This document shows positions 45,701-55,239 of a stretch of 64,000 nt of DNA, in pieces. The position numbers were made by a program, and so were the translations under genes. The notes under the pieces were generated by a model. That model was not told the origin of the DNA and ran no database searches. It saw only the letters and a program-made list of their open reading frames with translations. Origin of the DNA: Cyrtodaria siliqua (lineage: Eukaryota > Mollusca > Bivalvia > Adapedonta > Hiatellidae); the NCBI GenBank assembly GCA_037043455.1, contig JAWPHD010010344.1, positions 1-64,000 on the forward strand, written 5' to 3'. Within the stretch, counting starts at the first letter, position 1, and each line of letters starts with the position of its first letter.

Positions 45701-47034
45701 CCTCATGTGGGTCACCTGTCTACTTTGATTGATGGCTGTCATCTGTTTATTTATGTACCAAATTTATTCCACATTGTTACTACCGTATTTACCAAATACC
45801 GTATAAGTTAGGCCACCGTAAAGATTGGGACAACCTTGAATTTTAGGAAAATAATTATTTTTAGTTTGGGACAAATCACAAAGGACTAGGTATGATAAGG
45901 GACAAAATTGGCCCCCCAATATTGAAAGTTTTAATGCACAAGTTTTGAATATCTAGATTAGCTACAAATGAACTGAATCAATATTAAAACTCATTACTAT
46001 AGTACATTGAAGGCTCTAAATGAGTTTAAGAGCCTCACAAACGAGGCCTTTCCTTTCAAAAAATGACATTTTTGTTCATTTTCAACAGTTTTCGATCAGT
46101 TTTTGGTCTTGGAAATACAGAACGCACCCTCGAGCTCAGCTGAATTTTTGTTGAAACAAGTACTTGATAGGGATGCATCATCAGCCAAAAAACTGTGTGT
46201 GCTCGGAGGTGCGCTCTATATTTTTAGGATCAAAATCTTGCCCAGAAAGGTCCAAAATCTAAAAAATATAACAAAATTACCAAAAATGCCATTTGTTGAG
46301 ACCCTGTTAATTCTTCTAGATAAATAAAATAAATAAAAATATAGTTTGAAGATAGAATATGATCAATTTACTTCAACATGCACAACAGATTATATGTAAA
46401 TATTATTTTTTTGCATTTTGAACATATTGGGGGCCAAAATACCCCCTTATCATACCTTGTCCTTTCATAAATTTTCAATAATATTGGTATATCTCCTTAA
46501 ATATTGTTTCAGGTGTTTTTTGTTTTTAATAACATTTTATTTCTTTTCAATACAATAATGTACAAAAGCAATAATTATGAAATTACATGTATATTCAACA
46601 ATAAATTACAATATAATGTATTTCAGGTGTTGTCATGTGCCGGTTATGACTATTTGAAAGTCTGCGTTAACGAATTGAAGGGTCAAGTACAGGACCTGGA
46701 CTCAAACAAAATGCTTTTTCAAAGTGCCATAGAAATTGGAAACAACATTCGGCAGTCGGCGCCTTCTCATCCAAGTTTCACGCAAATCGGTAGCAGTGCA
46801 ATGTCGGGCAGTTCGTCAAATCACAGTGTAACTTCCGGTAACCGGCACAACCCGTTTTTTACAGGAGATTCATTTGACTTTGAGGAATCTATTGACAGGA
46901 GTAGATCAGTTGAGAAACGCGCGAGGACATTCTTGGAAATGCATGAGGAATTTCGCGAACAAATTGAGGAAATAATGTCTGAGTGGAAAAAACAGCATAC
47001 GTTAGTTACTAATCAACTAGAAAGTTCTGTGTAG
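33583..47034 (+). CDS. PHETA1: Sesquipedalian (PH-domain endocytic adaptor, PHETA/FAM109 family), 3 coding exons
   Basis: Join 33583-33757, 45178-45320, 46627-47034 (726 nt with stop, 241 residues; vertebrate paralogues are about 250-260). Known role: homodimeric adaptors on endosomes that bind the inositol 5-phosphatases OCRL/INPP5B and support recycling to the trans-Golgi network and plasma membrane. Seen here: the diagnostic start MKLNEKSL, a PH domain (about 17-118) with basic strand loop KRGDFNRGFQKRW and the conserved helix Trp105, and the signature MIVLEGCTVEL across the exon 1/2 junction. A Ser-rich linker carries an NPF tripeptide at 181-183. The C-terminal F&H motif is F208-L-E-M-H212 followed by EEFREQI. 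Whether it matches PHETA1 or PHETA2 cannot be decided, since invertebrates probably have one ancestral gene. A 5' UTR exon may lie upstream of the acceptor-like T-tract at 33530-33549. Confidence 0.95.
33868..34100 (-). mobile_element. ~330 bp MITE, copy 3 (inverted, truncated)
   Basis: AAAGAAACTAACCCTCCTAA at the left end, AGCCATTTATATTGTGTCGA inside; the right end is lost. In Sesquipedalian intron 1. Confidence 0.7.
34101..35329. other. Sesquipedalian intron 1 sequence
   Basis: AT-rich. Around 34530-34640 an inverted repeat pairs TTATAGCATATTTTTCTCG and ATGCGATTTATACTGC with GCAGTATAAATCGCATA and CGAAAAATTATGCTATAA (a fold-back). No gene. Confidence 0.5.
35330..35547 (+). mobile_element. 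GGGCCC-ended MITE, uninterrupted copy
   Basis: Ends CCAGGGCCCGGTGTTATGAA and (inverted) CCAGGGCCCCGTTTTATTAA; 218 bp. The broken copy at 837-3083 shares TTTGATCGTAARTYAATTTC and CTTATCGTAAGATGTTTAAT. Confidence 0.85.
35608..36225 (-). mobile_element. CGACTATTCG element, 3' portion of a split copy (minus orientation)
   Basis: TTAGCTCGACTATTCGAAGA followed by ~190 bp repeats, inverse of 2389-3022. It ends in GGGGCATGGGCTCCCTCCTC and a C-tract, which match the inverse of 2240-2300. The other portion is 43568-44232. A 60-bp direct duplication is present at 36107-36226. Confidence 0.8.
36243..38638 (+). mobile_element. A/B tandem-cored element, old diverged copy
   Basis: Head hairpin missing; begins in the TGTCCGTCTGTCTGGTCCGT segment. 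Alternating A/B half-units are much more diverged than in the next copies. Non-repeat insertions or decayed segments occur near 37095-37160 and 37560-38100. The tail ATCAGTAGAGCTTCAAGGTC is at about 38602. Confidence 0.8.
38653..40241 (+). mobile_element. A/B tandem-cored element, copy 3
   Basis: Head hairpin AGCTCTACTGATCAGAGATC/AGCAGAGCT, TCCGTC run, five A half-units (near 38741, 39061, 39381, 39702, 40023, period 320-321) alternating with B half-units, then the standard tail. Nearly identical to 40330-41913. Confidence 0.92.
40242..40329 (-). repeat. Single unit of the G-rich array (inverted) with poly-C
   Basis: TTTACATATTTCTGTGTTGT and ATTTTTACACATATACCTAG, then about 27 C. This is the reverse complement of one unit of the 1083-2270 array, left between two inserted elements. 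Confidence 0.8.
40330..41913 (+). mobile_element. A/B tandem-cored element, copy 4
   Basis: Same organisation and nearly the same sequence as 38653-40241, including shared variants in successive units, with a short deletion of the GCCAGCGGCCATC segment near 41662. Confidence 0.92.
41914..42286. other. Spacer with MITE remnant
   Basis: The right part (AAAGATTGCCGTGTGACCCTTT at 42157-42178) is the terminus of the TTAAAGGGAC MITE family, with matching interior text. The left terminus is not evident. Confidence 0.6.
42287..43567 (+). mobile_element. A/B tandem-cored element, copy 5
   Basis: Head TTAGCTCTACTGATCAGAGA, long TCCGTC/TCTGTC run, A/B half-units, tail CTTCAAGGTCATTGACCTCT. More diverged from copies 3 and 4 than those are from each other. 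Confidence 0.9.
43568..44232 (-). mobile_element. CGACTATTCG element, 5' portion of the split copy
   Basis: Inverse of 985-1130: CACATTGTTTTATCCTTGTT, ATGGTATATACTGGCTATA, TCGAATAGTCGAGCTGCGCT and GTTCTCCGACAG. The array units at its left (TTTTTACATRTCTSTGTTGT) are degenerate. Confidence 0.75.
44233..45177. other. Sesquipedalian intron 1, 3' end
   Basis: AT-rich. A TTAAAGGGACTTTAGGTTAT terminus-like sequence lies near 44424. No gene. Confidence 0.4.
45178..45320 (+). CDS. PHETA1: Sesquipedalian exon 2
   Basis: 143 bp, residues 59-106: MIVLEGCTVELSDEEDGFTF, SRTYILSADTQEEMEAWMK. Acceptor ATATTCAAG, donor AAG|GTACGA, phase 0. It completes the PH domain begun 11.4 kb upstream. Confidence 0.94.
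45321..46626. other. Sesquipedalian intron 2
   Basis: Contains a fragment of the TATTTCCCCTAATA MITE family (TATTACCCCTAATAAGAGCG near 45350). A 74-codon plus-strand frame at 46103-46327 is unrecognised and lies wholly within the intron. Confidence 0.5.
46627..47034 (+). CDS. PHETA1: Sesquipedalian exon 3 and stop
   Basis: Residues 107-241. End of the PH domain (VLSCAGYDYLKVCVNELKGQ), a Ser/Asn-rich linker with the NPF tripeptide (residues 181-183), then the F&H helix TFLEMHEEFREQIEEIMSEW. Acceptor is TATTTCAG; stop TAG at 47032-47034. Confidence 0.95.
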   Translation: MLSCAGYDYLKVCVNELKGQVQDLDSNKMLFQSAIEIGNNIRQSAPSHPSFTQIGSSAMSGSSSNHSVTSGNRHNPFFTGDSFDFEESIDRSRSVEKRARTFLEMHEEFREQIEEIMSEWKKQHTLVTNQLESSV

Positions 47035-48069
47035 TTGTTATATGTTATTAATTTTTAACCCGTTGTGAGTCAATTAATACACACCTCGAAATAATTATAT
47101 GTGTGTGGAAACGGGGGCGTAGTGTGTCCAGTTTACATCATACTCACGGATGTGGGAGGGGTCAACACAATATCTCTCTACCTTTACTTTTAATTCATTT
47201 GTTTTTTCAGACTTACTGTATTTATTTTCGATTTTTCGATTTACTCACGTGAGTATTTCAATTCTTCTCTGGGATTCGCAAATGGAGCCAAATGAGACAA
47301 AATAATAAAAGTGGCGATAAAAAAATAACTTTGGTGAAAGAAATATCCAGTGTCAATCATGAATGTTGTTTATTACTTTCCAATCTCGTCATACCCCTTA
47401 ATTTTCCCCTGTATAATCGCGTAATAACTCTGCCAAAATTAGCACCTCTTATTTCGAAGTCCAGAAGGCAACACTTGTCCATGATGAGGTGTGAAATACA
47501 CACATTTGGTGTCAAGTATACATTAGGCTTTAATTATAACTGACAGGATAAAATAAACCAGTGATCAGTATAATTCTAGATAAGATTTTGTTCTTGTATA
47601 CATGTACAGTATTTATTTCGAAACTGAAAACATTTCCAGATTTATAAGTTTTATTTTTATGTAAAAAATTGATAAAATATAATTTTATGATTATAATTAT
47701 TACTAACGCCATACTTCATTTAAAAATACATAAAAATAATTTTGAAAATATTATATGCTGTCTTTTAGCCAAGTCTCCAATTTGGCTCCAACTTTTTTCA
47801 TTTGGCAATATTGGTTGCAAAAGGAAAAAACTGGCCAGAGGAGGCCCTGATTTGAGTATGCCACTCTATGCTGCTGGGGAACTACACACACATTTATAAT
47901 GTAGTTTTTTCCAGTAACAACAAAAATATCTACATGAATATCTTAAGCCAAATCTATAAACCCAGCTTTAACAAAGAATGGTCTCTAGATGAAACAGACA
48001 TTATTGGAGTTGAGCATTTGTCAATGTAACTATGGAAACTTGCAGCTATCTACTGTTTCTGTATTTAAA
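47035..48069. other. Sesquipedalian 3' UTR and intergenic sequence
   Basis: Probable 3' UTR to about 47330 or 47570, then AT-rich intergenic DNA without recognised features. Confidence 0.4.
47304..47309 (+). promoter_or_regulatory. Candidate polyadenylation signal for Sesquipedalian
   Basis: AATAAA 270 bp after the stop codon. A second AATAAA-like site occurs near 47550. Either could end the 3' UTR. Confidence 0.35.
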
Positions 48070-48254
48070 ACATGGCGATCTTGAAGTGTTTATCAAGCAT
48101 TGAAATTAGTGTATCAATTTATTTATCCGATATCATTTTCACTTTAAACCTGATTTTTCATTTTCTCATCATAGTCTATCATAGGTTTAATATTATTTGT
48201 GCAATATAATCTTGATTATAAAAAATCAAGATTGGCATGATTGTGTCCCTTTTA
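48070..48254. mobile_element. TTAAAGGGAC MITE, degenerate copy
   Basis: ACATGGCGATCTTGAAG at the left and ATCAAGATTGGCATGATTGT then GTCCCTTTTA at the right. Confidence 0.65.
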
Positions 48255-48517
48255 TTACAGATTAAAAGATAGGCAGTTGCAACAGTGGTTCCAGACTTGT
48301 TTCATGGGACTTTCCCTGTGATGCTGTGGACAAACTCGGGGTGTTACAGTGGAAAACATTTTTAAAAAAACACTACTACCTTCCATCCACTAGTCACTGC
48401 CAAAAACAAGGATTTTTTTTTTTAATTATTATTGTTTTTTCCCCTTTAATAATGGCAGTTACTAATTTGAATCATAGTGTATATGTACATGTACTGTTTG
48501 ATATTTATGATATTTAT

Positions 48518-48690
48518 GAAATAGAACATCGTTTACGGTGTATTATCGTGTATTACATTACCTTTTTAATCATTTAATTGAGTCGATAATTTCACGAGAT
48601 CGATGGACAAGTGATTTTTTTTTTTTTAAATTGAACAACAAAAAGTGATAAATAATACACGATATATCATCATAAACGATGTTCTATTTC
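48518..48690. mobile_element. GAAATAGAACATCGTTT fold-back, second copy
   Basis: GAAATAGAACATCGTTTACG and (inverted) GAAATAGAACATCGTTTATG, with GTGTATTATCGTGTATTA inverted internally. Same family as 8877-8975. Confidence 0.85.
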
Positions 48691-48831
48691 TATTCTAAAT
48701 GTAATACGCTTAAATGCTAAAATAGTGCACGACAATGAAATCTTTCTCAGTCTACTAACAGTTATCGCATTACGCCATTGAACAACTAAAACCAATTAGC
48801 ACACCTTCCAAGATCACATGCATAGGCCTCT

Positions 48832-48905
48832 ATAGCCCAGTGGTAGAGCACTGGGCCCACAAGCGGAAGGTCGTGGGTTCAAACCCCGCCGGATGCTGGT
48901 CTCTC
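48832..48905 (+). tRNA. tRNA-like sequence, probably pseudogene or SINE head
   Basis: Box A TAGCCCAGTGGTAGAGC and T-arm GTGGG TTCAAAC CCCGC are good. The acceptor halves do not pair well and no clean anticodon stem can be drawn through CTGGGCCCACAAGCGG. The sequence after it (to about 49340) could be a SINE body, but no second copy is in the window. Confidence 0.35.
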
Positions 48906-50020
48906 CATTATCATCTTTCATTTATTCATTGCTTATCATTCATTACCATTCGGCAAAAATCCACCTTCTCGGCCCTCAAATTTGATTCATGAGTAGTTAG
49001 TACCTCACTGCTGTCTTGTGACGATGTTAGGCCGACGTTCACTGAAAGAAGGGAAGCTGTAGACAGAAATTAGTTGGTTCTTCGTATGGCGCGTCTAAAG
49101 TATGCAGTGGCCAGTAACCTAGTAGTGGCATAGTAGCTTGAATAGAGTACCATGGAGTACTAGGGGGAGGCTGTTTCACAGCAATAGACAATAACAGAAG
49201 ACATATCAGCAATGTCCCAGAAACAGTACAATCCTAAGGAAAAAAGAGAAAAATCAGGTGAACTGCGGGTGAACAGCGAGAGTCGTCGCAGAAACGGAAT
49301 ATACAGCGAGGCTTCGGCAGAAAGTATGTCAGAACAGATCACCATCTAGTAGGAGGGACAACAGCAGAGCTGGCGGAAGACGGAGTGAGGGGAGGCGAAA
49401 GAAAGGAGCAGATAAAAGGGGTTGAGAAGGTGGGCCAAAAAAAAAAGAAAAAAAAAAAAAAGATCACATGCATAGATTCCAGTGATAGATTATAATACAA
49501 TATTTCAAACTTGTCTAATAGTAAGTACATATTACAATATTTGGTTTATATTCACTTATGGTTAATCCGAGCCTTCTCTGACCCTAAAAGCCTTTTTTTA
49601 TTCTTTATTTTTTTTTTGCGGCTTTATAGGGTCAGAGAAACTCCTATAGTGAAAACCAGGGGATTACTAAAAACACACGTCATGCACTTTCAACGATGTT
49701 TGCGGTGTCGGGGCAATTGTTTACGATAATTTAGCTTAACAGATCGATCAATTAATGTTTATTATACCAAGTTGCAATCATAAAACTGCACCTTTATCGA
49801 GTGTAGTCACACAGTAAAAGATTTATGTTTTGAAGTACACTTTTATTTACTATATCTGCCATATTGTCATTTTGCATATTAATTAAATTCCCGTGATATT
49901 CTCGCGAGAGGTGAAGGCATTCATATTCCCCTCATCAAAAAAGTCCGCTATCAACTGACAGCAACGAGGGATTTTTGGAGTGGAACAAACTCTTTTCGGG
50001 GCATAATTAGGGTCTCAACT

Positions 50021-50532
50021 TTAAAGGGACACTGTCCGTAACTTTTAGCTTATAAAACAGGCAATAATTATGTTCGCAAACATTATACACTAAACATTTT
50101 TCAATATTTACTAATTAAAAGCAAGATTGTTTAACAGAATTCAATCGCGGTACAAAAAAAAAGCAAATCCACTTCGTGGGTTTGAACTCGCAGCCCAAAC
50201 TCGCAGTAAAAATAAGTGTGCGTGAGCGTAAAGTTGTCGGAACTCGCTCCCGACTGAGCTAAGCGGGCTATACATATTACGCAATACATACTATGGTGAA
50301 AACCTAGTGCGCTATGGAAGTCACGTGAATGCATAAAAGGTAAATCTGGTGGGTCCCACTTTATTTACATTTAATAATTAAAACTTCTTTTTTTTCAAAC
50401 TCATGAATGTATTCCTACATACTTCTTAGGGTCTATCCTCATGTTTTCATGTATACATTTCAATGAATAAAAGTCAGACAGTTATTTGGTTATACTCAAT
50501 ATCTGCTTACTTACGGACAGTGTCCCTTTTAA
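50021..50532. mobile_element. TIR element with internal tRNA-like sequence, copy 2
   Basis: TTAAAGGGACACTGTCCGTA and (inverted) TTAAAAGGGACACTGTCCGT; 512 bp. Same order of segments as 31246-31777. Confidence 0.9.
50159..50271 (-). ncRNA. tRNA-like core inside TIR element, copy 2
   Basis: Minus strand: CCCGCTTAGCTCAGTCGGGA (box A TAGCTCAGTCGG, a consensus match), later GCGAGTTCAAACCCACGAAG (box B-like). CCGCTT at the start can pair with AAGTGG at the end, as an acceptor stem would. The centre is expanded relative to a normal tRNA. Confidence 0.55.
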
Positions 50533-50986
50533 GATAAACAATTGGATGTTATTCAGAGAATTGCTAGTGCCAAAAGGAAAAGTTGGTCGCAATTTTGAAA
50601 TTGTTTGAATTTTGCGGGAAATAGTTAGCGGCGCACCGGTCACGATCACGTGACATTTGACCTGAATAATAAATGTTGGAAATTTAATATTTTTTAACTT
50701 CGTCTGAAAAGGTTGACCGTTACAACTTTATTAAGGTTAATAAAACAAATATTTCGATTCAGATAGGTAAATAAATATATTGATAATCGGTTTATATGCT
50801 TGAAATGTTAATCCAATGAATACTTATATATTGATTTAAAACCATGAGGGTAGCTCCTCTCCCTCGCGGGAGAGGAGATCCCCGTGTTTTTACTATAGGA
50901 GTTCCTCTGACAGTACACAGCCAGATGAAATATCAAAAATCGTAAAAAGGGCTGGTAAGGTCAGAGAAGGCTCGGATTAACTTATG

Positions 50987-51595
50987 GTAAGACACTGCAT
51001 TACTCTTTGATTGAGCCTTCTACAGAAAGGCTGTTGCAATATATCGGAAGGACCCGTATCAGCCGTATGGTGATACGACACAAAGTCTACCAAATAAAGC
51101 TTTTACGACGATACATTTTGCAGGTAATATAATGGCAAGCCCGGAGACTAACCTGATAACAAAAAGATTGCGATGCCAATTAGCCCACTAAGATGTTTGT
51201 TATTTGTGTTTTGCGCAGCGTAATTGCGTACTTGCGTACATTTTCGCATTCAATTAAAATTTATCCCACTCTATGGCATCATGCGTCACGCGCATTTTTT
51301 TATGAAAGAGGTAATACACGATAACATGAGCGAAATGTACAGTAAAATCCATAGTCAGAGGTTGTTTCATAATCTAATCTTGCACGAAAGCCTGAAAATA
51401 TATTTTATTAAACATTATTATTATTACATTAAAAAAAGGTTCAACTCATTTTTATGGAGGTCTGGTACATTTCTAGGTAAAGCCACAAGGACCTTGAGCA
51501 CTCTTTACTTTAGAGCTAATTCAATCTGGATATGTGACAGGCTGTACACTGCACAGACAAAGTCATTTACATTGATGTTTTATTTTTTTCTGCTT
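50987..51595. other. Intergenic, no gene recognised
   Basis: A 124-codon frame (51224-51598) has no recognisable domain and an AT-driven composition. Confidence 0.4.
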
Positions 51596-51933
51596 TAAAG
51601 TACCTATCCCGCCAACAACAGCCAAATTTTACTAAATATGTTCACTGTTCCTAAATCTAATGATGATGAGGTATATATATATATAACTTACATATTTTGA
51701 GAATCCAAACTCTAGATACAATATAAACGGCTTTGATCAACCAGGCCAAACTACAAAACTGCATCATCATTCATTTAACGCATGTTCAATTCCGGGTATT
51801 TTAATAACTCGTAAATAAACCTATACTTTTGATTGGCACATATACATTATTATATGACCTGAACACCTGGGCAGAGTTTTGATAAAAGGCTTGTAGAGTA
51901 ATTGTGCGGTTATTTGGCAGGTTACTTTCTTTT
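51596..51933 (+). mobile_element. ~340 bp MITE, copy 4
   Basis: AAAGTACCTATCCCGCCAAC at the left and GTTATTTGGCAGGTTACTTT at the right; same family as 10034-10405. Confidence 0.85.
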
Positions 51934-52224
51934 AACTGTAAATATGCAATCGCATGAGTCTTGTTTTGTTGTAATGTTGTTACAAATAGCAATATATGAG
52001 CACATGACACAATTCTTCCTTAACTATTACTCCTTCAATAATTATTTAAGCATATCATGTCGCGTTTCGGTCTGTTCATATCAATATGTAATGTTACTTT
52101 TATTATGTATCGGATGTAGTCTGGCAATACATAGGGGGTGGGGTAGTTCTACAGTGTGTATTATTATTCAAGCATAGCACTGACTAGATAAAAGTGTAAT
52201 CATAAAAAATTGAAATTGAGCAAG

Positions 52225-52320
52225 TTGAAGAACCATAGGAATCTATTTGATAATAAGTGTAGGGCACGGTCCCCGGATTCCTATGTATCTTTCCCCTCTC
52301 TCTGGGGCGGCTCTAGGTAG
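52225..52320 (+). mobile_element. SINE family 2 fragment
   Basis: GAACCATAGGAATCTATTTG to CTCTCTGGGGCGGCTCTA; body only. The block GTGTATTATTATTCAAGCAT occurs before it (52155) and after it (52330), so a short flanking segment is duplicated. Confidence 0.8.
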
Positions 52321-52954
52321 TGGCTACAGTGTGTATTATTATTCAAGCATATCACTGACTAGATAAAAGTGTAATCTTAAAAAATTGAAAATTGCTTGTA
52401 AAAATTTACAAGATAAACGAGTTGTAATTATTAACCCTTAACCCACTACATATATATAATGAACTGTTCTTTCTTTGAATTCAGACCATTCCATTTATGT
52501 GGCAAAGGGGTGTTTTTAGGAAATTAACTGATCAGCAGACAGACAATGTAAACCCTGATCAGCCTGCGAGTTACTCTCAGGCTAATCTGGGTTTACAATG
52601 GACGCAAAGGCTATTATAGTTGTGCTTAGCGGGTTAAGGGTTAATCTTATTATGCCAATCGCAGTGTCCATCTGTCCGTTCGTTCATCCAAAATGATCAT
52701 GTTTCAGCCGGAACTTTGAAAGTACTGAAAGGTATTGCATGAAACTTCACAAAAATGTTAATCACAATGAGAAGGTGTGTCGCGTGCAAGGATCAGGTCA
52801 CCTCCAAGGTTAAGGTCACACTTTTGAGGTCAAAGGTAAAAAAAAACATTTCAGGGAGTAGCGGTATTTGTTTCTTACAGTGATATTTCTTGTTTTATTT
52901 GCAATCTCAAGGGGACATAACCCTATCTAAACCTAAATAGCTAACACAACATTA

Positions 52955-53155
52955 TGTGTTCTTGGGCAAGACACTTTTCATTAGCCTCGTCCGTCGGATG
53001 CACGTCGAGCACGTTAAAGAACCGTAGGAATCTATTGGATAAGAGTAGTAGAGCACGGTTCCCGGATTTCTATGTATCCTTCCCCTATCTCTGGCTCGGC
53101 TCTAAATAACATTTACTGCGTTGAAGAGCCGTTAAACAACATTCAATTCAATTAA
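52955..53155 (+). mobile_element. SINE family 2, 5'-truncated copy
   Basis: GTGTTCTTGGGCAAGACACT through CGGCTCTAAATAAC to GCCGTTAAACAACATTCAAT. Lacks the tRNA head. Confidence 0.85.
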
Positions 53156-53219
53156 AACAACATTATATCGGGAGTGATTTGGTATTATAAGCTCTTGTTT
53201 GACGTTAAAAAGTTAACTT

Positions 53220-53770
53220 TAAGAGATACAGTATTTAAAATTAACCATGATTGGCTTTAGTTTGATCATTTGAAAACAAATGTAGTAACCTGTCCCGGAT
53301 ACTGAATATACTATCATGGCTATCTTAGTAACCATTTTTGTGTTGACAGCGTAGCATTGCAGATACTTAGGGATCACATTAACCTGCAACCTAACATTGG
53401 ACATAACTTGAAAAGTATTTGAACTATTTTCATGAAACTTCACACATATATTCATCTTACTCCTATGAACGTTGTTACACATATCCAACAACTCTGACTT
53501 TCAGTTTGGCAGAGTTATGCCCCCTTTCGTTAAACTTTAACCTGCAACCTAACCAAGCTCATAACTTGTGAAGTATTTGACCTATGTTCATAAAACTATG
53601 TCCAATAACTTTTAATTTGACAAGAGTTATGCCCCTTTTCATAAAACTTTAACCTGCAACCTAACCTAGCTCATATCTTGGCAAAATATTGACCTATGAT
53701 CAGGGAACATTATATAGTTCTTCCTTAACAATTATCCAATGCAGATTTATGCCCCTTTTCATAAACTTTA
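53220..53770 (+). repeat. ~120 bp tandem repeat (AACCTGCAACCTAACC)
   Basis: Repeated TTAACCTGCAACCTAACC, GAGTTATGCCCCTTTTCATA and CTCATAACTTG motifs at about 53381, 53539 and 53649. Same family, inverted, at 59995-60235, and fragments near 62940 and 63630-63750. Confidence 0.8.
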
Positions 53771-54080
53771 ACATGCTAAACAAATCTGCTCCTTAATTCA
53801 TGAAGGATTACAACTTTATAGATTGTCATTTCAGAAATAAGCGCCTGGCAGGCGACACAAGTGTTCCGTGGAAACTCTTCTGGTTGAAATACTGACCATG
53901 GTCTTACTAAAAATCTAGTCATTCCATCTGCTTGCATTTGTGCCCCATATCTTGTGTGCACAGAGAATGTGACTTCACACATATCAGCTGAATAACCGAT
54001 TTGGACTGCAACTATTTTGACAAGGGTTATGTGCTCTCTCCTAGCCCTCATCACCCATTGGTATTTGTAGTTACTACCAT

Positions 54081-54140
54081 AAATGAGGGTACCAACCCCG
54101 CCCCCCCTGGCATCTGGAGGGGGTCGGTACCCTCATACAT
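54081..54140. repeat. GC-rich hairpin
   Basis: ATGAGGGTACCAACCCCGCC pairs with GGGGTCGGTACCCTCAT, stem ~17 bp. Confidence 0.7.
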
Positions 54141-54754
54141 GGGAATGAAAACTGAGATTTATCCACTGTCAAGTTTTACTCACACAAATTATTGTTGCTT
54201 GTACTTTTATATGTTACAGTAAATATCCTGTCAATAAAGCATAATAATTGTTGATTGTTTGTGTATTTTTGATTTAACAAATGCCATACTCTAGGATGAT
54301 ATTCTCAACAGTTTAAAACAGGCCCAAAGATGCACGGGCATAGAAATTACATGTAGACACAACAGATTTATTGAGCGCTACGGAGGTCCGATGGCATACG
54401 CCCCCCAGAAAATGCAAATCATGGGTTTTGAAATTAATTTCCCCCCCGAGGTGCCTTTAGGTAGCTAAACCACTGAATATTATATCAAAATAGGTTTTGT
54501 ATGGCTCCGCACCACAGTAGTGGAAAGGGCATTAGTGTGCTGCGGGGTCATGTATTCTTGCATACCGTACAAGGAAATCCGTCATTTTACCGGGGATAGA
54601 TATGTCCATCTCACCCTAGGGTCGAGATAAAAGTCAAACGCGCACCAGCATCCGGTATGCAGGAAAACATGCAAACCGTTAGTAGCTGGCGGCGTCAACA
54701 CACAACATGTCTATGATATGAAAGAAAATGAATCTATCATAGGTATTTGGTTCA
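54141..54754. other. Intergenic, no gene recognised
   Basis: AT-rich with a GC-richer patch near 54500-54680. No ORF or repeat partner noted. Confidence 0.35.
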
Positions 54755-54853
54755 GATAGGGAATTCCAACCCTCGGTATAAGTGTTGTAATCGGAACATC
54801 AACAGAGCCGCATTTCCGATAAAAACACATACCTCGGGTTGGAATTCCCTATC
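54755..54853. mobile_element. Fold-back element with 25-bp arms
   Basis: GATAGGGAATTCCAACCCTC and inverted GATAGGGAATTCCAACCCGA. A related arm (ATACCGAGGGTTGGAATTTT) lies at 63468-63490. Confidence 0.85.
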
Positions 54854-55239
54854 TTCACCGGAAACCCATGAAAGATTCTTATAGTGTTACCCATGTCCAT
54901 CCATACGTACCTACTTGTCACACCTTTGTTCCGGTTATCCATAAGCTCCGTTTCTAGGTCTCTGATAGCACTACACTCTTCAAGATTAGCTTCTTAAATA
55001 CCACTACTGGACTGGTATATGACAAATCAATTTAAATTTTGAAGAATTTTGCTAAGATTTTTATGTGAAAAGCATCTCCTAGGTGTCCGGTCAATATCAC
55101 TGTTACCTTTGACCTACCAATACTGCCAAAAATGTTCTTCATAAGATACAGAATGTCCATCACCTAAGTGTGTTGGTTCAATCGTAGACAAAGAACAAAC
55201 AAAAAAATCTGTTTTAATACATGGAACACAAGAAACAAG

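Larger units (their letters stand above)
49561..50981. mobile_element. 1.42-kb TIR element with 5-bp target duplication
   Basis: Left GTTAATCCGAGCCTTCTCTG, right (inverted) the same 20 bp, extending to ~30 bp. TTATG directly abuts both ends (49556-49560, 50982-50986). Second inverted block: TCAGAGAAACTCCTATAGTG (49632) with inverted TCAGAGGAACTCCTATAGTA near 50900. No transposase. The tRNA-core element 50021-50532 is nested inside. Confidence 0.9.

Noticed and set aside
48832..48905. Functional tRNA gene
   Set aside because: Box A and the T-arm are good, but the acceptor and anticodon stems do not pair convincingly; kept only as tRNA-like.
51224..51598. 124-codon plus-strand frame
   Set aside because: No domain, runs into the MITE at 51596, and its composition is typical of AT-rich intergenic DNA.
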